From Microtetraspora niveoalba (GTDB taxonomy: Bacteria; Actinomycetota; Actinomycetes; Streptosporangiales; Streptosporangiaceae), in NCBI RefSeq assembly GCF_001570405.1, contig NZ_BBYM01000040.1:1-64000 (forward strand): a stretch of 64,000 bases of DNA. The letters run 5' to 3'. Below, in pieces: positions 34,057 to 43,234 of the stretch. The notes beneath the pieces are model-generated. The model made no database searches and was not told the origin of the DNA. It saw nothing but the letters and a program-made list of their open reading frames with translations. Made by a program: the position numbers and the translations under genes. The first letter of the stretch is position 1; each line of letters opens with the position of its first letter.

Positions 34057-35307
34057 ATGAGCGGTTGCCCGATGCACTTCGACCCGCTCTCCGCGGAGCA
34101 GATCGCGGACCCGTATCCGATCTACGCCCGGCTGCGCCGCGAGGCCCCGGTCTTCTACGACGAGGCGCACGACCTGTGGATCGTCACTCGGTACGACCAC
34201 GTGCTCGCGGTCGTACGCGACACTGAGACCTTCTCCTCCGAGAACGCGGTCCGCGCCTCCGTGAAACCGCTTCCGCGGCCGGTGCTCGACGTGCTCGCCA
34301 CCGGCCGCCCCTTGACGCCGACGCTCACCGACAGCGACGGGGACGTTCACAGGAGACTCCGCCTGCTGGTGAGCAAGGCGTTCACCCCCAAGCGCGCCGC
34401 TCAGATGGAGGGCCGCGTCCGGGAGACCGTCGACGCCCTCATCGACGAGTTCGTCCACGAGGGCCGCACGGACATCATCGAGAAGTTCGCGTGGCACCTC
34501 CCGTTGATCACCATCACCGACATCCTCGATGTCCCCCGCGAGGACGCACCCTCGCTGCATCGCTGGAGCGTGAGCTGGCTGCGCCTCATGCAGGCGACCG
34601 ACGGCGTCGAGGAACTGGTCGCCCGCGCGGAGGACGTCGTGGCGATGCAGCGCTATTTCATGGACAGGATCCAAGCGCGGGTGGACGAGGAGGGCGACGA
34701 CTTCATGCCGGCGCTCCTGCGCGCCCGTACGGCCGACGGCCGGCCCCTCACGGTCGAGGAGGCCATGCGCGTGTCGGTCAATCTCATCATCGCCGGGCAC
34801 GTGACCGTCACCCGCAGCATCGGCAACGGTCTCACCACGCTGCTGGCGCACCCGGACCAGCTCGACGCGGTCATGCGCGACCCGGACCTGGTCCCGGCCA
34901 TGGTGGAGGAGATCCTGCGCTACGAGTCGCCCGCGCAGGGCCTCTTCCGCACGGTACGCGCGGACACCGTCCTCGGTGGGGTGGAGATCCCGGCGGGTGC
35001 GCGCCTGATGCTCCACTGGGCGTCGGCGAACCGCGATGAGAAGGCGTTCTCCAACCCCGGCGTCTTCGATGTCACCCGCGAACCCCCGGCCGCCCACGTC
35101 GCCTTCGGCAAGGGAGTCCACGCCTGCCTGGGCGCCCCTCTCGCCCGCCTGCAGTTGAAGATCGCGCTGCCCCGGCTGTTCGAGCGGTTGCCGAACCTGC
35201 GCGTCGCCGCAAGTGAGGGCGCCGCCGTACGCGACACCATCTTCTTCGCGCGCGGGTTCACGAAGCTCGACGTCGAATGGGACGTGAGGGAGCCCTCGTC
35301 CGGTTGA
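34057..35307 (+). CDS. Cytochrome P450 (bacterial class I)
   Basis: A 416-residue soluble P450. The heme-binding loop is AFGKGVHACLGAPLAR with the ligand Cys near residue 358; ExxR is in EEILRYESP; the I-helix reads IIAGHVTVTRS, where the common AGxET-T pattern has Val in place of Glu. It needs a ferredoxin and a reductase, which are not in the window. ATG 34057 has GGAGGT 10 bases upstream, which favours it over GTG 34045. The substrate is unknown; the altered I-helix triad may signal unusual oxygen activation. Confidence 0.92.
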   Translation: MSGCPMHFDPLSAEQIADPYPIYARLRREAPVFYDEAHDLWIVTRYDHVLAVVRDTETFSSENAVRASVKPLPRPVLDVLATGRPLTPTLTDSDGDVHRRLRLLVSKAFTPKRAAQMEGRVRETVDALIDEFVHEGRTDIIEKFAWHLPLITITDILDVPREDAPSLHRWSVSWLRLMQATDGVEELVARAEDVVAMQRYFMDRIQARVDEEGDDFMPALLRARTADGRPLTVEEAMRVSVNLIIAGHVTVTRSIGNGLTTLLAHPDQLDAVMRDPDLVPAMVEEILRYESPAQGLFRTVRADTVLGGVEIPAGARLMLHWASANRDEKAFSNPGVFDVTREPPAAHVAFGKGVHACLGAPLARLQLKIALPRLFERLPNLRVAASEGAAVRDTIFFARGFTKLDVEWDVREPSSG

Positions 35308-35456
35308 CCCTCGACGTCTCCCCCGCTCCGACTGGGGGAAGGCCGGATCTCCCGGTGCTCCGCTCGACGCGGTCGCCGGCGTAAGGCGGTGCGCCGTCGG
35401 GTGCGAGATCGCGGTACGGCCGAAAGTGTCGGAGCGGCTGGCTAGTTTCCCGCGGC

Positions 35457-36437
35457 ATGGATCACTGGGACGAGATCAGGAAGCTGATCGTGGCACGGCG
35501 CGCCGACCGGCTCGCCGAGAAGGTCACGGCGCTGGACCACGAGGGCCGCAAGGAGGTCGCGGCCCGGCTGCCGGAACTGCTGAAGGAGTTGCGCGGCCGG
35601 TTCGACCGGTGGGACGACGGCCTGGCCCTGCTTCGCGCGACCGGCGTCGTACCGCCGCGGCACGATCCGCTGGTGGCCGGCTGGGTGGACCGCGAGCCGT
35701 CGCGCCTCGGCGCCGACCCGCTGCTCGACCACCTGCTGCCGCGCCTGTTCGAGGCCGAGGGCGTGGGCCGGGTGCTCCAGTGGGAGAGGGCCTGCCGCTG
35801 GTCGACCAGATGCTCGGCGTTCCCCGGCACCGGGCCGGGGCCGAGCACCTCGAATGGTGGCCCTCGATGTTGCCCTCGCACCGCGAGGTCGCCGCCGCGC
35901 ACCTCATGCCGTACGTGCTGAACCGTTCCCGGGGCGACCGGGTCGAGCTGGAGCAGGCCCGGGATCTCGCCCGGGCCGAGGGGCCCGCCGGAGCGGCGTT
36001 CGCGGCGGTGCTCGCCCGCGTCCTGGGCGACCCGCACATGCCCGATTCGGTCGATGTGCTGCTGGAGGTCGCCGCGCGGGAGGAGCTGCCCGCGGTGGAG
36101 ATCGGCCGCCAGGCCGGCCTCCTCGTGGCCAGTGGCGAGGTCCGCATGATCGACATGATCGCCGCGCTCGACGCCGCGGCCAGGCGGGGCGCTCCCGCCC
36201 AGGTGTGGCGGATCGCCGCCTCGGCGCTGCCCACGTTGCTGCCCGCCCCGGGTGAGCGCCCGCGCAACGGCCTGGCGAGGTTCGTCACGCTCGCCGTCAC
36301 GGTCGCCGAGTGGTGCGGCGCGCGGCGAGATCCCCGAGGTGCGCGACATGGCCGCCCGCAAGGGGAGCAGCCTGTTGCTCCGCGAGATCCGCCGGCGGCA
36401 CGACCGGCTCACCGACCGCACCGGCGAGGAAGGATGA
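35457..36437 (+). pseudogene. DUF6493-family gene broken by two frameshifts
   Basis: The first segment starts at ATG 35457 (MDHWDEIRKLIVARRADRLA) and is read in one frame until about 35785. The protein then continues in another frame (EHLEWWPSMLPSHREVAAAH, QVWRIAASALPTLLPAPGER) until about 36310, and returns to the original frame (RGEIPEVRDMAARKGSSLLL) to its TGA near 36437. The two shifts compensate, leaving about 326 codons. DUF6493 proteins are usually much longer, so the middle is probably deleted as well. The combination suggests decay, although two sequencing errors remain possible. Confidence 0.65.
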
Positions 36438-36465
36438 TCACGCTGATCGGCTTCTGACCGCGGAC

Positions 36466-37935
36466 TCAGCAGCGGTTGCCGGACCGGTGGCCGGCCGCTC
36501 TGGCGATGTTCCGCGGCATACGACCGAAGATCAGGCCGTGGAACGGGGTGATGGCCCACCAGTACAGGTGGCCGAGCAGGCCGTGGGGATGGAAGATCGC
36601 CCGCTGGCCGTACACGGTGCGTCCGTCATCCTCATGGCAGGTCAGCTCCAGCCACGCCGGCCCGGGCAGCCGCATCTCGGCGCGCAACCGCAGCAGGGAA
36701 CCGGGCACGATCTCTTCGACCCGCCAGAAGTCGAGGGCGTCGCCGACCCGGAGCCGGTGCGGGTCGCGCCTGCCTCTGCGCAGGCCGACGCCGCCCAGGA
36801 GACGGTCGAGGAAACCGCGGATCCGCCACGCGACAGGCAGGGAGTACCACCCGTTGTCGCCGCCGATGCCTTCGATCACCCGCCACAGCGTCTCCGGTTT
36901 CGCGTGGACGATCGTGTGCCGCTCGTCGACGTAAAGGCTGCCGCCGGCCCAGTCGGGGTCGGTCGGCAGGGGGTCGCTGGGAGCACCGGGGGTCGAGGCC
37001 GACGACCATCGGGTGGCGACGTCCGCTTCCTTGATCCGGTGGAGGGCGAGTTCGACCGCCTGCTCGAACCCGACCAGCCCCTCGGGAGGGTCCGGGACGT
37101 AGCGGGCGATGTCGTGCTCCCGGCAGACCGTCTCGTTGCGGAGCGACTCGACCAGAGGCCGGGCGACACCCGCGGGGACCGGGGTGACCAGCCCGACCCA
37201 GTAGCTCGACAAGCGCGGGGTCAGCAGCGGCACCGGGAGGATCAGCCGGGGAGGCAGGCCCGCTACGGCGGCGTACCCACGCATCATGTCCCCGTAAGTC
37301 AGGACATCGGGGCCGCCGATGTCGAACTGCCGGTGTACCTCGTGCGGCAACTCGGCGCACCGTACGAGGTAGCGGAGTACGTCCCGGATCGCGATCGGCT
37401 GCGTCCGGGTGCGCACCCAGTGGGGAGTGATCATGACGGGCAGCCGTTCGGTGAGATGGCGCAGCATCTCGAACGACGCCGATCCGGAGCCGATGACCAC
37501 CGCCGCGCGGAGCGCGACCGTGGGGACGCCGGAGTCGAGCAGGATCCGAGCCACCTCGCCTCTGGAGCGCATGTGCGGGGACGGGTCGCTGACCGGGGTG
37601 AGGCCGCCGAGGTACACGATGCGGCGTACGGCCGCGTCCTTGGCGGCCGCCGCGAACGCGGTGACCGCCGCCCGGTCCTTCCCTGCGAAGCCGCGTCCGG
37701 AGCCCATCGTGTGGATCAGGTAGTAGGCGACGTCGATGCCGTCGAGGACCGCCCTGGTCCGTTCGGGATCCGTCGCGTCGGCTTCGCCGATCTCCACGTC
37801 CCCGCGCCAGGTCTGGTCGCGCAGCCGGTCCGGGGAGCGGACCATGCAGCGCACGCGGTAGCCGGCGTCGAGCAACTCCGGCACCAGCCTCCCGCCGATG
37901 TAGCCCGTGGCCCCGGTCACCAGACATCGGGTCAT
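36466..37935 (-). CDS. NAD(P)-binding reductase with DUF2867 domain
   Basis: A 489-residue two-domain protein. Residues 1-300 are an atypical extended SDR: CLVTGATGYIGGRLVPELLD at the N-terminus, then VAYYLIHTMGSG and IVYLGGLTP. Residues about 330-480 are DUF2867 (WRVIEGIGGDNGWYSLPVAW, LLRLRAEMRLPGPAWLEL, and PFHGLIFGRMPRNIAR). Members of this pair are regularly found in light- and B12-regulated (LitR/CarH) gene groups together with photolyase and the DUF523-DUF1722 protein, as here. The enzymatic reaction is not known. Confidence 0.88.
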   Translation of the reverse strand: MTRCLVTGATGYIGGRLVPELLDAGYRVRCMVRSPDRLRDQTWRGDVEIGEADATDPERTRAVLDGIDVAYYLIHTMGSGRGFAGKDRAAVTAFAAAAKDAAVRRIVYLGGLTPVSDPSPHMRSRGEVARILLDSGVPTVALRAAVVIGSGSASFEMLRHLTERLPVMITPHWVRTRTQPIAIRDVLRYLVRCAELPHEVHRQFDIGGPDVLTYGDMMRGYAAVAGLPPRLILPVPLLTPRLSSYWVGLVTPVPAGVARPLVESLRNETVCREHDIARYVPDPPEGLVGFEQAVELALHRIKEADVATRWSSASTPGAPSDPLPTDPDWAGGSLYVDERHTIVHAKPETLWRVIEGIGGDNGWYSLPVAWRIRGFLDRLLGGVGLRRGRRDPHRLRVGDALDFWRVEEIVPGSLLRLRAEMRLPGPAWLELTCHEDDGRTVYGQRAIFHPHGLLGHLYWWAITPFHGLIFGRMPRNIARAAGHRSGNRC

Positions 37936-38057
37936 CCGGCTCCCCCCTCAACGTCCACGTCGGTCACCGTCCCCCCGGACGCGTACGTCCCCGGGACGGG
38001 CGTCTTCACCATGAAAGCCTCCGCGTCGCGATGTCCTGTCCGCCCCGCCGTAACAGG

Positions 38058-39038
38058 TCAGGATGGAACGTGGTTGCGCAGCCCCAGCTCGTGCGGATAA
38101 GGCGAGAGGTACGTCTGCGCACGCAGATAGGCGGCCGCCGCGCCCCGGGCGTGGTGCCGCAGCAGGGCGATCGGCACGCTCAACGCCACCAGATGGACCT
38201 GGTACTCGTGGATGACCTCCACGAGGTCGGCCCTGCGGACCGGGTCGAGGTGGTCGCTCACCATGCCGAGGCAGTGATGCAGCACGTTGACGTTGCGCCC
38301 GATGGTCGCGCGCGCGGCCAGGGCCGTCCGGAACTCGTCGGCGTAGAGGGCGACGAGCCGGTCCCCGCCGCGAACGCCGGCACACGCCACCAGCCGGCCC
38401 ATCCTGCCGTAGGCCGCCGGATCGTGCGCGAGGATCTGCATCTTGTGGCGGGAGTGGAAGGCCACGAGGACGTCGGGACGGACCCCGTCCCGGAGGAGCG
38501 CGCGCAGCCGCGCGTGCGCGAAGATCCGCTCGAGGAACACCTCACGGAGCACGTCGTCGTGCAGCCGTCCCTCGTCCTCCACGGGCAGGAGCGGGTGCGC
38601 GTCGATGATCTCGGCGGCGAACACGCCCCGATTGCGCCGGTCGGCGGCCGCGTCACCCGCGTAGACGGGGATGCCGTGGATGCCGCAGCTCGGGCTCTTC
38701 GACTTGAAGACGTAGCCGTCCACGTCGAGGGTGGCCGCCTTCGCGGCTCCCAGAGACGTCATCGGCTCGGTGAGGTCCTTCCGGGTCTTCCTGGTGACCA
38801 GGCGCGGACCGCCGGGAGCCCGTTCGAGTCGAAGCGTCTCGCGCGGCGTACCGAGGCCGATCGCGATTTCCGGGCAGGTCGGAACCCAATCCACGAACTC
38901 CGACAGCGGTCCGGCGAGGAGACGGTCCCGGCTGTGCCCCCCGTTGAACCGTACGGGCTCGCCGAGCAGGCAGCTCGACACCGCCACACGCGGCCTGGCG
39001 TGGGCGATGCATGTATCGATGTTCGGGTGAACGTCCAT
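38058..39038 (-). CDS. DUF523-DUF1722 protein
   Basis: A 326-residue protein. The N-terminal DUF523 domain (about 1-150) shows VAVSSCLLGEPVRFNGGHSR and KSKSPSCGIHG with conserved Cys; related TudS enzymes hold an iron-sulfur cluster and desulfurise thiouracil. The C-terminal DUF1722 (about 190-320) has FHSRHKMQILAHDP. The same fusion is common beside photolyase and B12-dependent MerR regulators. It lies 34 bp downstream of the ECF sigma factor gene and may share its transcript. Confidence 0.9.
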   Translation of the reverse strand: MDVHPNIDTCIAHARPRVAVSSCLLGEPVRFNGGHSRDRLLAGPLSEFVDWVPTCPEIAIGLGTPRETLRLERAPGGPRLVTRKTRKDLTEPMTSLGAAKAATLDVDGYVFKSKSPSCGIHGIPVYAGDAAADRRNRGVFAAEIIDAHPLLPVEDEGRLHDDVLREVFLERIFAHARLRALLRDGVRPDVLVAFHSRHKMQILAHDPAAYGRMGRLVACAGVRGGDRLVALYADEFRTALAARATIGRNVNVLHHCLGMVSDHLDPVRRADLVEVIHEYQVHLVALSVPIALLRHHARGAAAAYLRAQTYLSPYPHELGLRNHVPS

Positions 39039-39072
39039 CTCGGCTCTTCGTTCAGGTAGTCGGTTCGCTGTT

Positions 39073-39615
39073 TCACGACGCCGCGGATCGCAGGAGCGCG
39101 GAGAGGCGGTGCAGGCCCCGCGACGTACGGGCCTTGACGGTGCCGAGCGGGATCCGCAGGCATTCGGCGATCTCCCGCTGACTCAGCTCGCCGTAATACG
39201 CCAGCTCGATGGCCTGCCGCTGGGACGCCGGAAGTTCCGCCAGGGCCCGGCGGATCAGGTCGCGGTCGGCGATGTGGTCGCCGGCCGCGCGGCCGTCGCA
39301 CCCGACCGGCTCCGCGACGGCGTCGATCGGCACGGTGCGCGGCGCGCGGGCGCGCAGGTGGTCGATCGCCCGCTTGTGGGCGATGCCCAGCAGCCAGGCG
39401 GCCATGCTTCTGGCGGGGTCGAACCGATGCCGGGAGCGCCACACCTCGCCGAACACGACCTGCGCCACGTCCTCCACGTCCTGCGCGGGGACCAGCCGCC
39501 GCAGGTGGGAGAGGACCAGGGCCCCGTACGCCCGGTAGCACTCACCGAGCGCCTCGGGTTCGCCGTCGGCGAGGCGAGCCCCCATGCCGCGGGGAGTCCC
39601 CATCGCGTCGTCCAT
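39073..39615 (-). CDS. ECF RNA polymerase sigma factor (LitS-like)
   Basis: A 180-residue sigma factor. Region 2 includes DVEDVAQVVFGEVWRSRHRF followed by SMAAWLLGIAHKRAIDHLR; region 4 reads LPASQRQAIELAYYGELSQ then REIAECLRIPLGTVKARTSR. No anti-sigma factor gene lies next to it. Its position between the DUF523-DUF1722 gene and the LitR-like gene matches the litS-litR pairs of Streptomyces, in which LitR represses the sigma gene in the dark and LitS then drives photolyase and other light-induced genes. That role is assigned by neighbourhood. Confidence 0.88.
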   Translation of the reverse strand: MDDAMGTPRGMGARLADGEPEALGECYRAYGALVLSHLRRLVPAQDVEDVAQVVFGEVWRSRHRFDPARSMAAWLLGIAHKRAIDHLRARAPRTVPIDAVAEPVGCDGRAAGDHIADRDLIRRALAELPASQRQAIELAYYGELSQREIAECLRIPLGTVKARTSRGLHRLSALLRSAAS

Positions 39616-39679
39616 GAGCCCTCCGTTTTCGGCCGTACTCGCCGTGATCGGGCGGCCACCGGCAGAAAACCATTCAAAA

Positions 39680-39691
39680 CCTATTCATAGG
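39680..39691. promoter_or_regulatory. Small inverted repeat before the sigma factor gene
   Basis: CCTATTCATAGG has 5-bp arms and a 2-bp spacer and lies 65 bp upstream of the sigma factor ATG, in the only AT-rich part of the 130-bp gap. It is a candidate LitR or sigma-dependent control site; nothing in the sequence proves it. Confidence 0.35.
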
Positions 39692-39745
39692 TCGGCTCAC
39701 GTAGCGGTTCAACCCGCTGCCGAGAAGGATGCGTCCAAAAACCGG

Positions 39746-40750
39746 TCAAGTCAGCGCGGCCATGACCTGGGCGACCGCCTCACGAAAGGTGCTCACCCTG
39801 ATCACGTGGGACGGAAGCCCGTCCCACCAGCCGGGACCGCCGACGATGACCCGGCTGGACGGACGCTGCCTCGGCAGTGCGGCCAGCGGGGCGGGATCAC
39901 CGGTCTCGCGCCGTTGCGACCAGACGACGACAGCCACAGGGTTGAGCCGGCGGATGGCCGCGGCGAGCGCGGAAGAGGGCGTCCTGGCACCGAGCATCCG
40001 CGTCTCCACGCCGCGTTCCGAGGAAAGCGCCGCGGCCAGCGCGTGAATCGGAAGGCTGTGCTGCTCGTCCTCGGCGCACGCGAGCAGGACCGGACGCGGA
40101 TGGACCGGCCGCACCGGCCTTGCGGACAGGGCGTTGAGCGCCGCCATCAGCCTGTCGGTGAACAGGTGCTCGACCTCGACGCCCCGCCCGGTCTCCGCCT
40201 GCCTGCGACAGATCGTGGCGAACACCGGCAGTGCGAGCCGATGCCACATCCACTCGACTCCGTACCGGTCCAGGGCCGCCCCGACGGCCTCCGCGACGGC
40301 ATGGGCGTCCAGCGCCGCCGCCGCGCCCATCAGCCGGGCCGCCGTCGGAATCCCTTCACCCCGCGTGCCCCGCTCCTCCACCTCCCCCGGCCCGGCGGCA
40401 CGCTCTGCGGGATGCCCCGACGCGCGCTCGACCGCGACGGCCGGAAACGATCGCACCGACTCCTGCTGTGCGGCCTGCCGCAGTGCCAGCGCGAGCCTGG
40501 CCGCGTCCGCGGGCATGTGACCGGAGCGGACCAGGCGGCTCATCTCCCTCAGGCATCGCAGATCGGCGGGGCTGTAACGCCGGTGGCCGCCGGGGCTGCG
40601 GCCGCTCGCGCCGATGCCGTACCGGAGGTTCCAGGTGCGCAGCGTGGGGATCGGCACGCCGACCATGCGGGAGACGGCGCCGATGCCGTACCCGTGCTCG
40701 ATGACCGGCACGCCCTCGGTCTCCGGTGTCCGCCGCTTGTCCTCGTCCAT
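39746..40750 (-). CDS. litR: MerR-type, B12-binding photosensory repressor (LitR/CarH-like)
   Basis: A 334-residue regulator. The MerR helix-turn-helix is GYGIGAVSRMVGVPIPTLRT followed by YSPADLRCLREMSRLV. The middle helical domain carries VEVEHLFTDRL, where the Glu-His pair of B12 sensors is kept but the Trp normally found ten residues earlier is Gln. The C-terminal cobalamin-binding domain has the lower-ligand region ACAEDEQHSLPIHALAAAL. In the dark such proteins bind adenosylcobalamin and repress; light splits the cofactor and relieves repression. It diverges from the photolyase gene. ATG 40750 gives a standard length. Confidence 0.85.
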   Translation of the reverse strand: MDEDKRRTPETEGVPVIEHGYGIGAVSRMVGVPIPTLRTWNLRYGIGASGRSPGGHRRYSPADLRCLREMSRLVRSGHMPADAARLALALRQAAQQESVRSFPAVAVERASGHPAERAAGPGEVEERGTRGEGIPTAARLMGAAAALDAHAVAEAVGAALDRYGVEWMWHRLALPVFATICRRQAETGRGVEVEHLFTDRLMAALNALSARPVRPVHPRPVLLACAEDEQHSLPIHALAAALSSERGVETRMLGARTPSSALAAAIRRLNPVAVVVWSQRRETGDPAPLAALPRQRPSSRVIVGGPGWWDGLPSHVIRVSTFREAVAQVMAALT

Positions 40751-40777
40751 CGCTCCGCACCGTGCCGTCGCCGCTCC

Positions 40778-40801
40778 AGGGTGCCCTCTACAGAGCACCC
40801 T
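40778..40801. promoter_or_regulatory. Inverted repeat between litR and photolyase
   Basis: AGGGTGC (40778-40784) and GCACCCT (40795-40801) are perfect 7-bp arms 10 bp apart, in the 123-bp divergent region. Position and symmetry make it a candidate operator for the LitR-like protein. Confidence 0.45.
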
Positions 40802-40873
40802 CCACCACTCGATTCGCGAGACGCCGCCGGATCGGATGCAACCGCCGTCCCGTCCACCCCGAATGCTCTCTCG

Positions 40874-42142
40874 ATGGACACCGTGATTGTGCTGTTCACC
40901 CGGGATCTGCGCGTGCGCGACCACCCGGCCCTGTCCGCCGCCTGCGACCGCGGTGGTCGCGTGGTGCCGCTGTTCGTACTGGATCCCGAGGTGCCCGCCG
41001 GCCACCGGACCGGTTTCCTGCTCGACTGCCTGGCCGATCTGCGTGAGTCGCTCCGGGCCCTGCGCGGAGACCTGTTCCTCCGGCGAGGCGACGTGGTGAC
41101 CGAGACGATGCGCCTGGCCGGCGAGGTGGGGGCCGATGCGATATACGCGAGTTCCGACGTCAGCGAGCTCGGCCGCAGGCGCGAGCGCCGACTCGCGGGC
41201 GAGCGGGTCGACCTCCGTCTCTTCCCCGGCCTGACGGTCGTACCTCCCGGCGCGCTGCGGCCGTCGGGCGGTGGGGACCACTACCGGGTCTTCACGCCCT
41301 ACTGGCGAGCCTGGGCCGGCGGGGCACGCCGCGCGGTGCTGCCGGCGCCGTCCCGCGTCCCGGCGCCGCCGGGCCTGGTCGCGGGCGACCTGCCCGCGCA
41401 CGCGTCGCGCCCCGTTCTGAAAGGCGGCGAGACGGCGGCCCGCGCACGCCTGGACGTCTGGCTGCGGCAGGGACTGAACGGCTACGCCGAGGGGCGCGAT
41501 GACCTGGCGGGTGACCGCACCTCGCGGTTGAGCCCGTACCTGCGCTTCGGATGCGTCTCCCCTCTGGAACTCGCGGACCTGGCGGGCTCCGAGCCCGAGT
41601 TCGTCCGGCAGCTCTGCTGGCGCGACTTCTTCCACCAGGTGACTCTGGCGTTCCCGAGGATCAACCGCGACGACTACCGGTCACGCCCCCGGCGATGGCG
41701 GGACGCCCCGGACGCGGTGAGCGCGTGGAAGGCGGGCACGACGGGCGTCCCGATCGTGGACGCGGGCATGCGGCAGCTTCTCGCCGAGGGGTGGATGCAC
41801 AACCGGGCACGGATGATCGTGGCCGACTACCTCGTCAACCACCTGGGCGTGGACTGGCGGGTGGGGGCCGCGCACTTCTTCGACCTGCTGCTCGACGGCG
41901 ACGTCGCGAACAACTCCGGCAACTGGCAGTGGGTCGCCGGCACCGGCAACTCCACCCGGCCCGGCCGCGTGTTGAACCCGGTCCGGCAGGCGAGGCGGTT
42001 CGACCCCGACGCCGCGTACATCCGCAGGTACGTCCCGGAGCTGGCCGGCCGGCCCGCGGCCGAGGCCCGCGAGCCCTGGCGCCTGTCCCGGAGGGTCTCC
42101 GGCTATCCCGCCCCGCTCGATCCTGTCGATCGAAGGCGGTGA
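40874..42142 (+). CDS. phr: Deoxyribodipyrimidine photolyase
   Basis: A 422-residue flavoprotein that splits UV-induced pyrimidine dimers with blue light. The N-terminal antenna domain begins VIVLFTRDLRVRDHPALSAA. The FAD domain has DRTSRLSPYLRFGCVSP, QLCWRDFFHQV, GTTGVPIVDAGMRQL, GWMHNRARMIVADYL and GDVANNSGNWQWVAGTG, all close to the class I CPD consensus. ATG 40874 is the first start matching the family. Light induction through the divergent LitR-like repressor is likely. Confidence 0.95.
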   Translation: MDTVIVLFTRDLRVRDHPALSAACDRGGRVVPLFVLDPEVPAGHRTGFLLDCLADLRESLRALRGDLFLRRGDVVTETMRLAGEVGADAIYASSDVSELGRRRERRLAGERVDLRLFPGLTVVPPGALRPSGGGDHYRVFTPYWRAWAGGARRAVLPAPSRVPAPPGLVAGDLPAHASRPVLKGGETAARARLDVWLRQGLNGYAEGRDDLAGDRTSRLSPYLRFGCVSPLELADLAGSEPEFVRQLCWRDFFHQVTLAFPRINRDDYRSRPRRWRDAPDAVSAWKAGTTGVPIVDAGMRQLLAEGWMHNRARMIVADYLVNHLGVDWRVGAAHFFDLLLDGDVANNSGNWQWVAGTGNSTRPGRVLNPVRQARRFDPDAAYIRRYVPELAGRPAAEAREPWRLSRRVSGYPAPLDPVDRRR

Positions 42143-42168
42143 GACCCGCGCGAAGAGGAGGATCCGCC

Positions 42169-42930
42169 CTATTTGCCGACCGCGGTCCAACCGCCGTCCA
42201 CCGGCATGCAGACACCGGTGGAGAACGTGGCGTCGAGCAACAGGAACTCGATCGCCGCGGCCATCTCGTCCGGGGAGCACAGGCGTCCCAGTGGTGTGCG
42301 CGCCTGGGTGGCGGTCACGTCGTATCCCTGATCGATCATCTCTTGGACCATCGGGGTCAGCGTGTGCCCCGGCGCGACGCTGTTGACGCGGATCCCGAGC
42401 GGGGCCCACTCGATCGCCAAATTCTGGGTCAGCTGCATCACGGCGGCCTTCGCGGCACCGTAGTCCGCCTGGTCCGCCCACCCCCGATAGGCCGTGGTGG
42501 AGGAGACGGTCACGATGGACCCCCGCTCCGGCCGGTCGCCACTCCGGGCGCCGTCTTCCGGCAACCCGGCGACGAGAGCCCGCGCCGCGACCAGGGTCCC
42601 GACCAGATGGACGTCGAGCACCCGCCGGTACGCGTCCAGGTCGAGCTCCAAGGCGGGTTTGTACTGCCCTCGGATGCCGTGACTGGTCACCAGCCGCGTC
42701 GGGGCTCCTGCCGTCCGTGCCGCCGTCGCCAGGGCCGCGCGCACGTCCGGCTCCCGCGTGACGTCCACGTCGAAAGCCTGCAGCGTGCCCTCAGGCAGGT
42801 CATCGACGTTCGTCGCGGTCGCTCGTATGTCCAGGATGGTCACGGCCAGCCCGCGGTTGATCAGCCGCCGCACTACGGCGAGGCCGATCCCGCTACCGCC
42901 GCCCGTGACGACCGCGTGTTCTCTGGGCAT
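42169..42930 (-). CDS. Short-chain dehydrogenase/reductase
   Basis: A 253-residue classical SDR: cofactor loop VVTGGGSGIGLAVVRRL, Asp after strand 2 (TILDIRA) suggesting NAD preference, catalytic Ser in VTVSSTTAYRG and YxxxK in ADYGAAKAAVMQ. The end has SPDEMAAAIEFLLLDATFST and VPVDGG-like MPVDGG. The substrate is unknown. ATG 42930 is preferred over the upstream frame start. It converges with photolyase with a 26-bp gap and has its own promoter about 185 bp upstream. Confidence 0.9.
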   Translation of the reverse strand: MPREHAVVTGGGSGIGLAVVRRLINRGLAVTILDIRATATNVDDLPEGTLQAFDVDVTREPDVRAALATAARTAGAPTRLVTSHGIRGQYKPALELDLDAYRRVLDVHLVGTLVAARALVAGLPEDGARSGDRPERGSIVTVSSTTAYRGWADQADYGAAKAAVMQLTQNLAIEWAPLGIRVNSVAPGHTLTPMVQEMIDQGYDVTATQARTPLGRLCSPDEMAAAIEFLLLDATFSTGVCMPVDGGWTAVGK

Positions 42931-43114
42931 GGACACCGTCTCTCGCGAAGTGCTGATCTGCCAGACGGAGATCAACTGTTCGCCCGCTCACCTGACGCAC
43001 CCGTCGCCGAGGGCCGTGTCCGGACGAATCATCCGCCGGTCACGGGACGGGCCGAGGGACGGAGGGGGGCGGCAGCGTGTAACCCGAACGACCGCTCGGC
43101 CACTCTGCCTGTGC

Positions 43115-43143
43115 AGGATAGACGGGTGTCGCTTTTCAAGCAA
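43115..43143 (-). promoter_or_regulatory. Sigma-70-like promoter for the SDR gene
   Basis: On the minus strand TTGCTT (43143-43138) and TATCCT (43120-43115) are spaced exactly 17 bp. It overlaps the inverted pair CAAG/CTTG (43137-43150). The 304-bp stretch 42931-43234 contains no other feature. Confidence 0.45.
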
Positions 43144-43234
43144 ACACTTGTTAGGGAGCTTGCGAAGTTCAGGACCGCCGCGTCACTGGTCGTGAATCAG
43201 CCGGGCGGCCAGGCTCGTGCAGCCCGGAACCGGC

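Noticed and set aside
39073-39615. Sigma/anti-sigma pair
   Set aside because: Neither neighbour has a membrane segment or zinc anti-sigma motif; the context fits the LitR/LitS arrangement instead.
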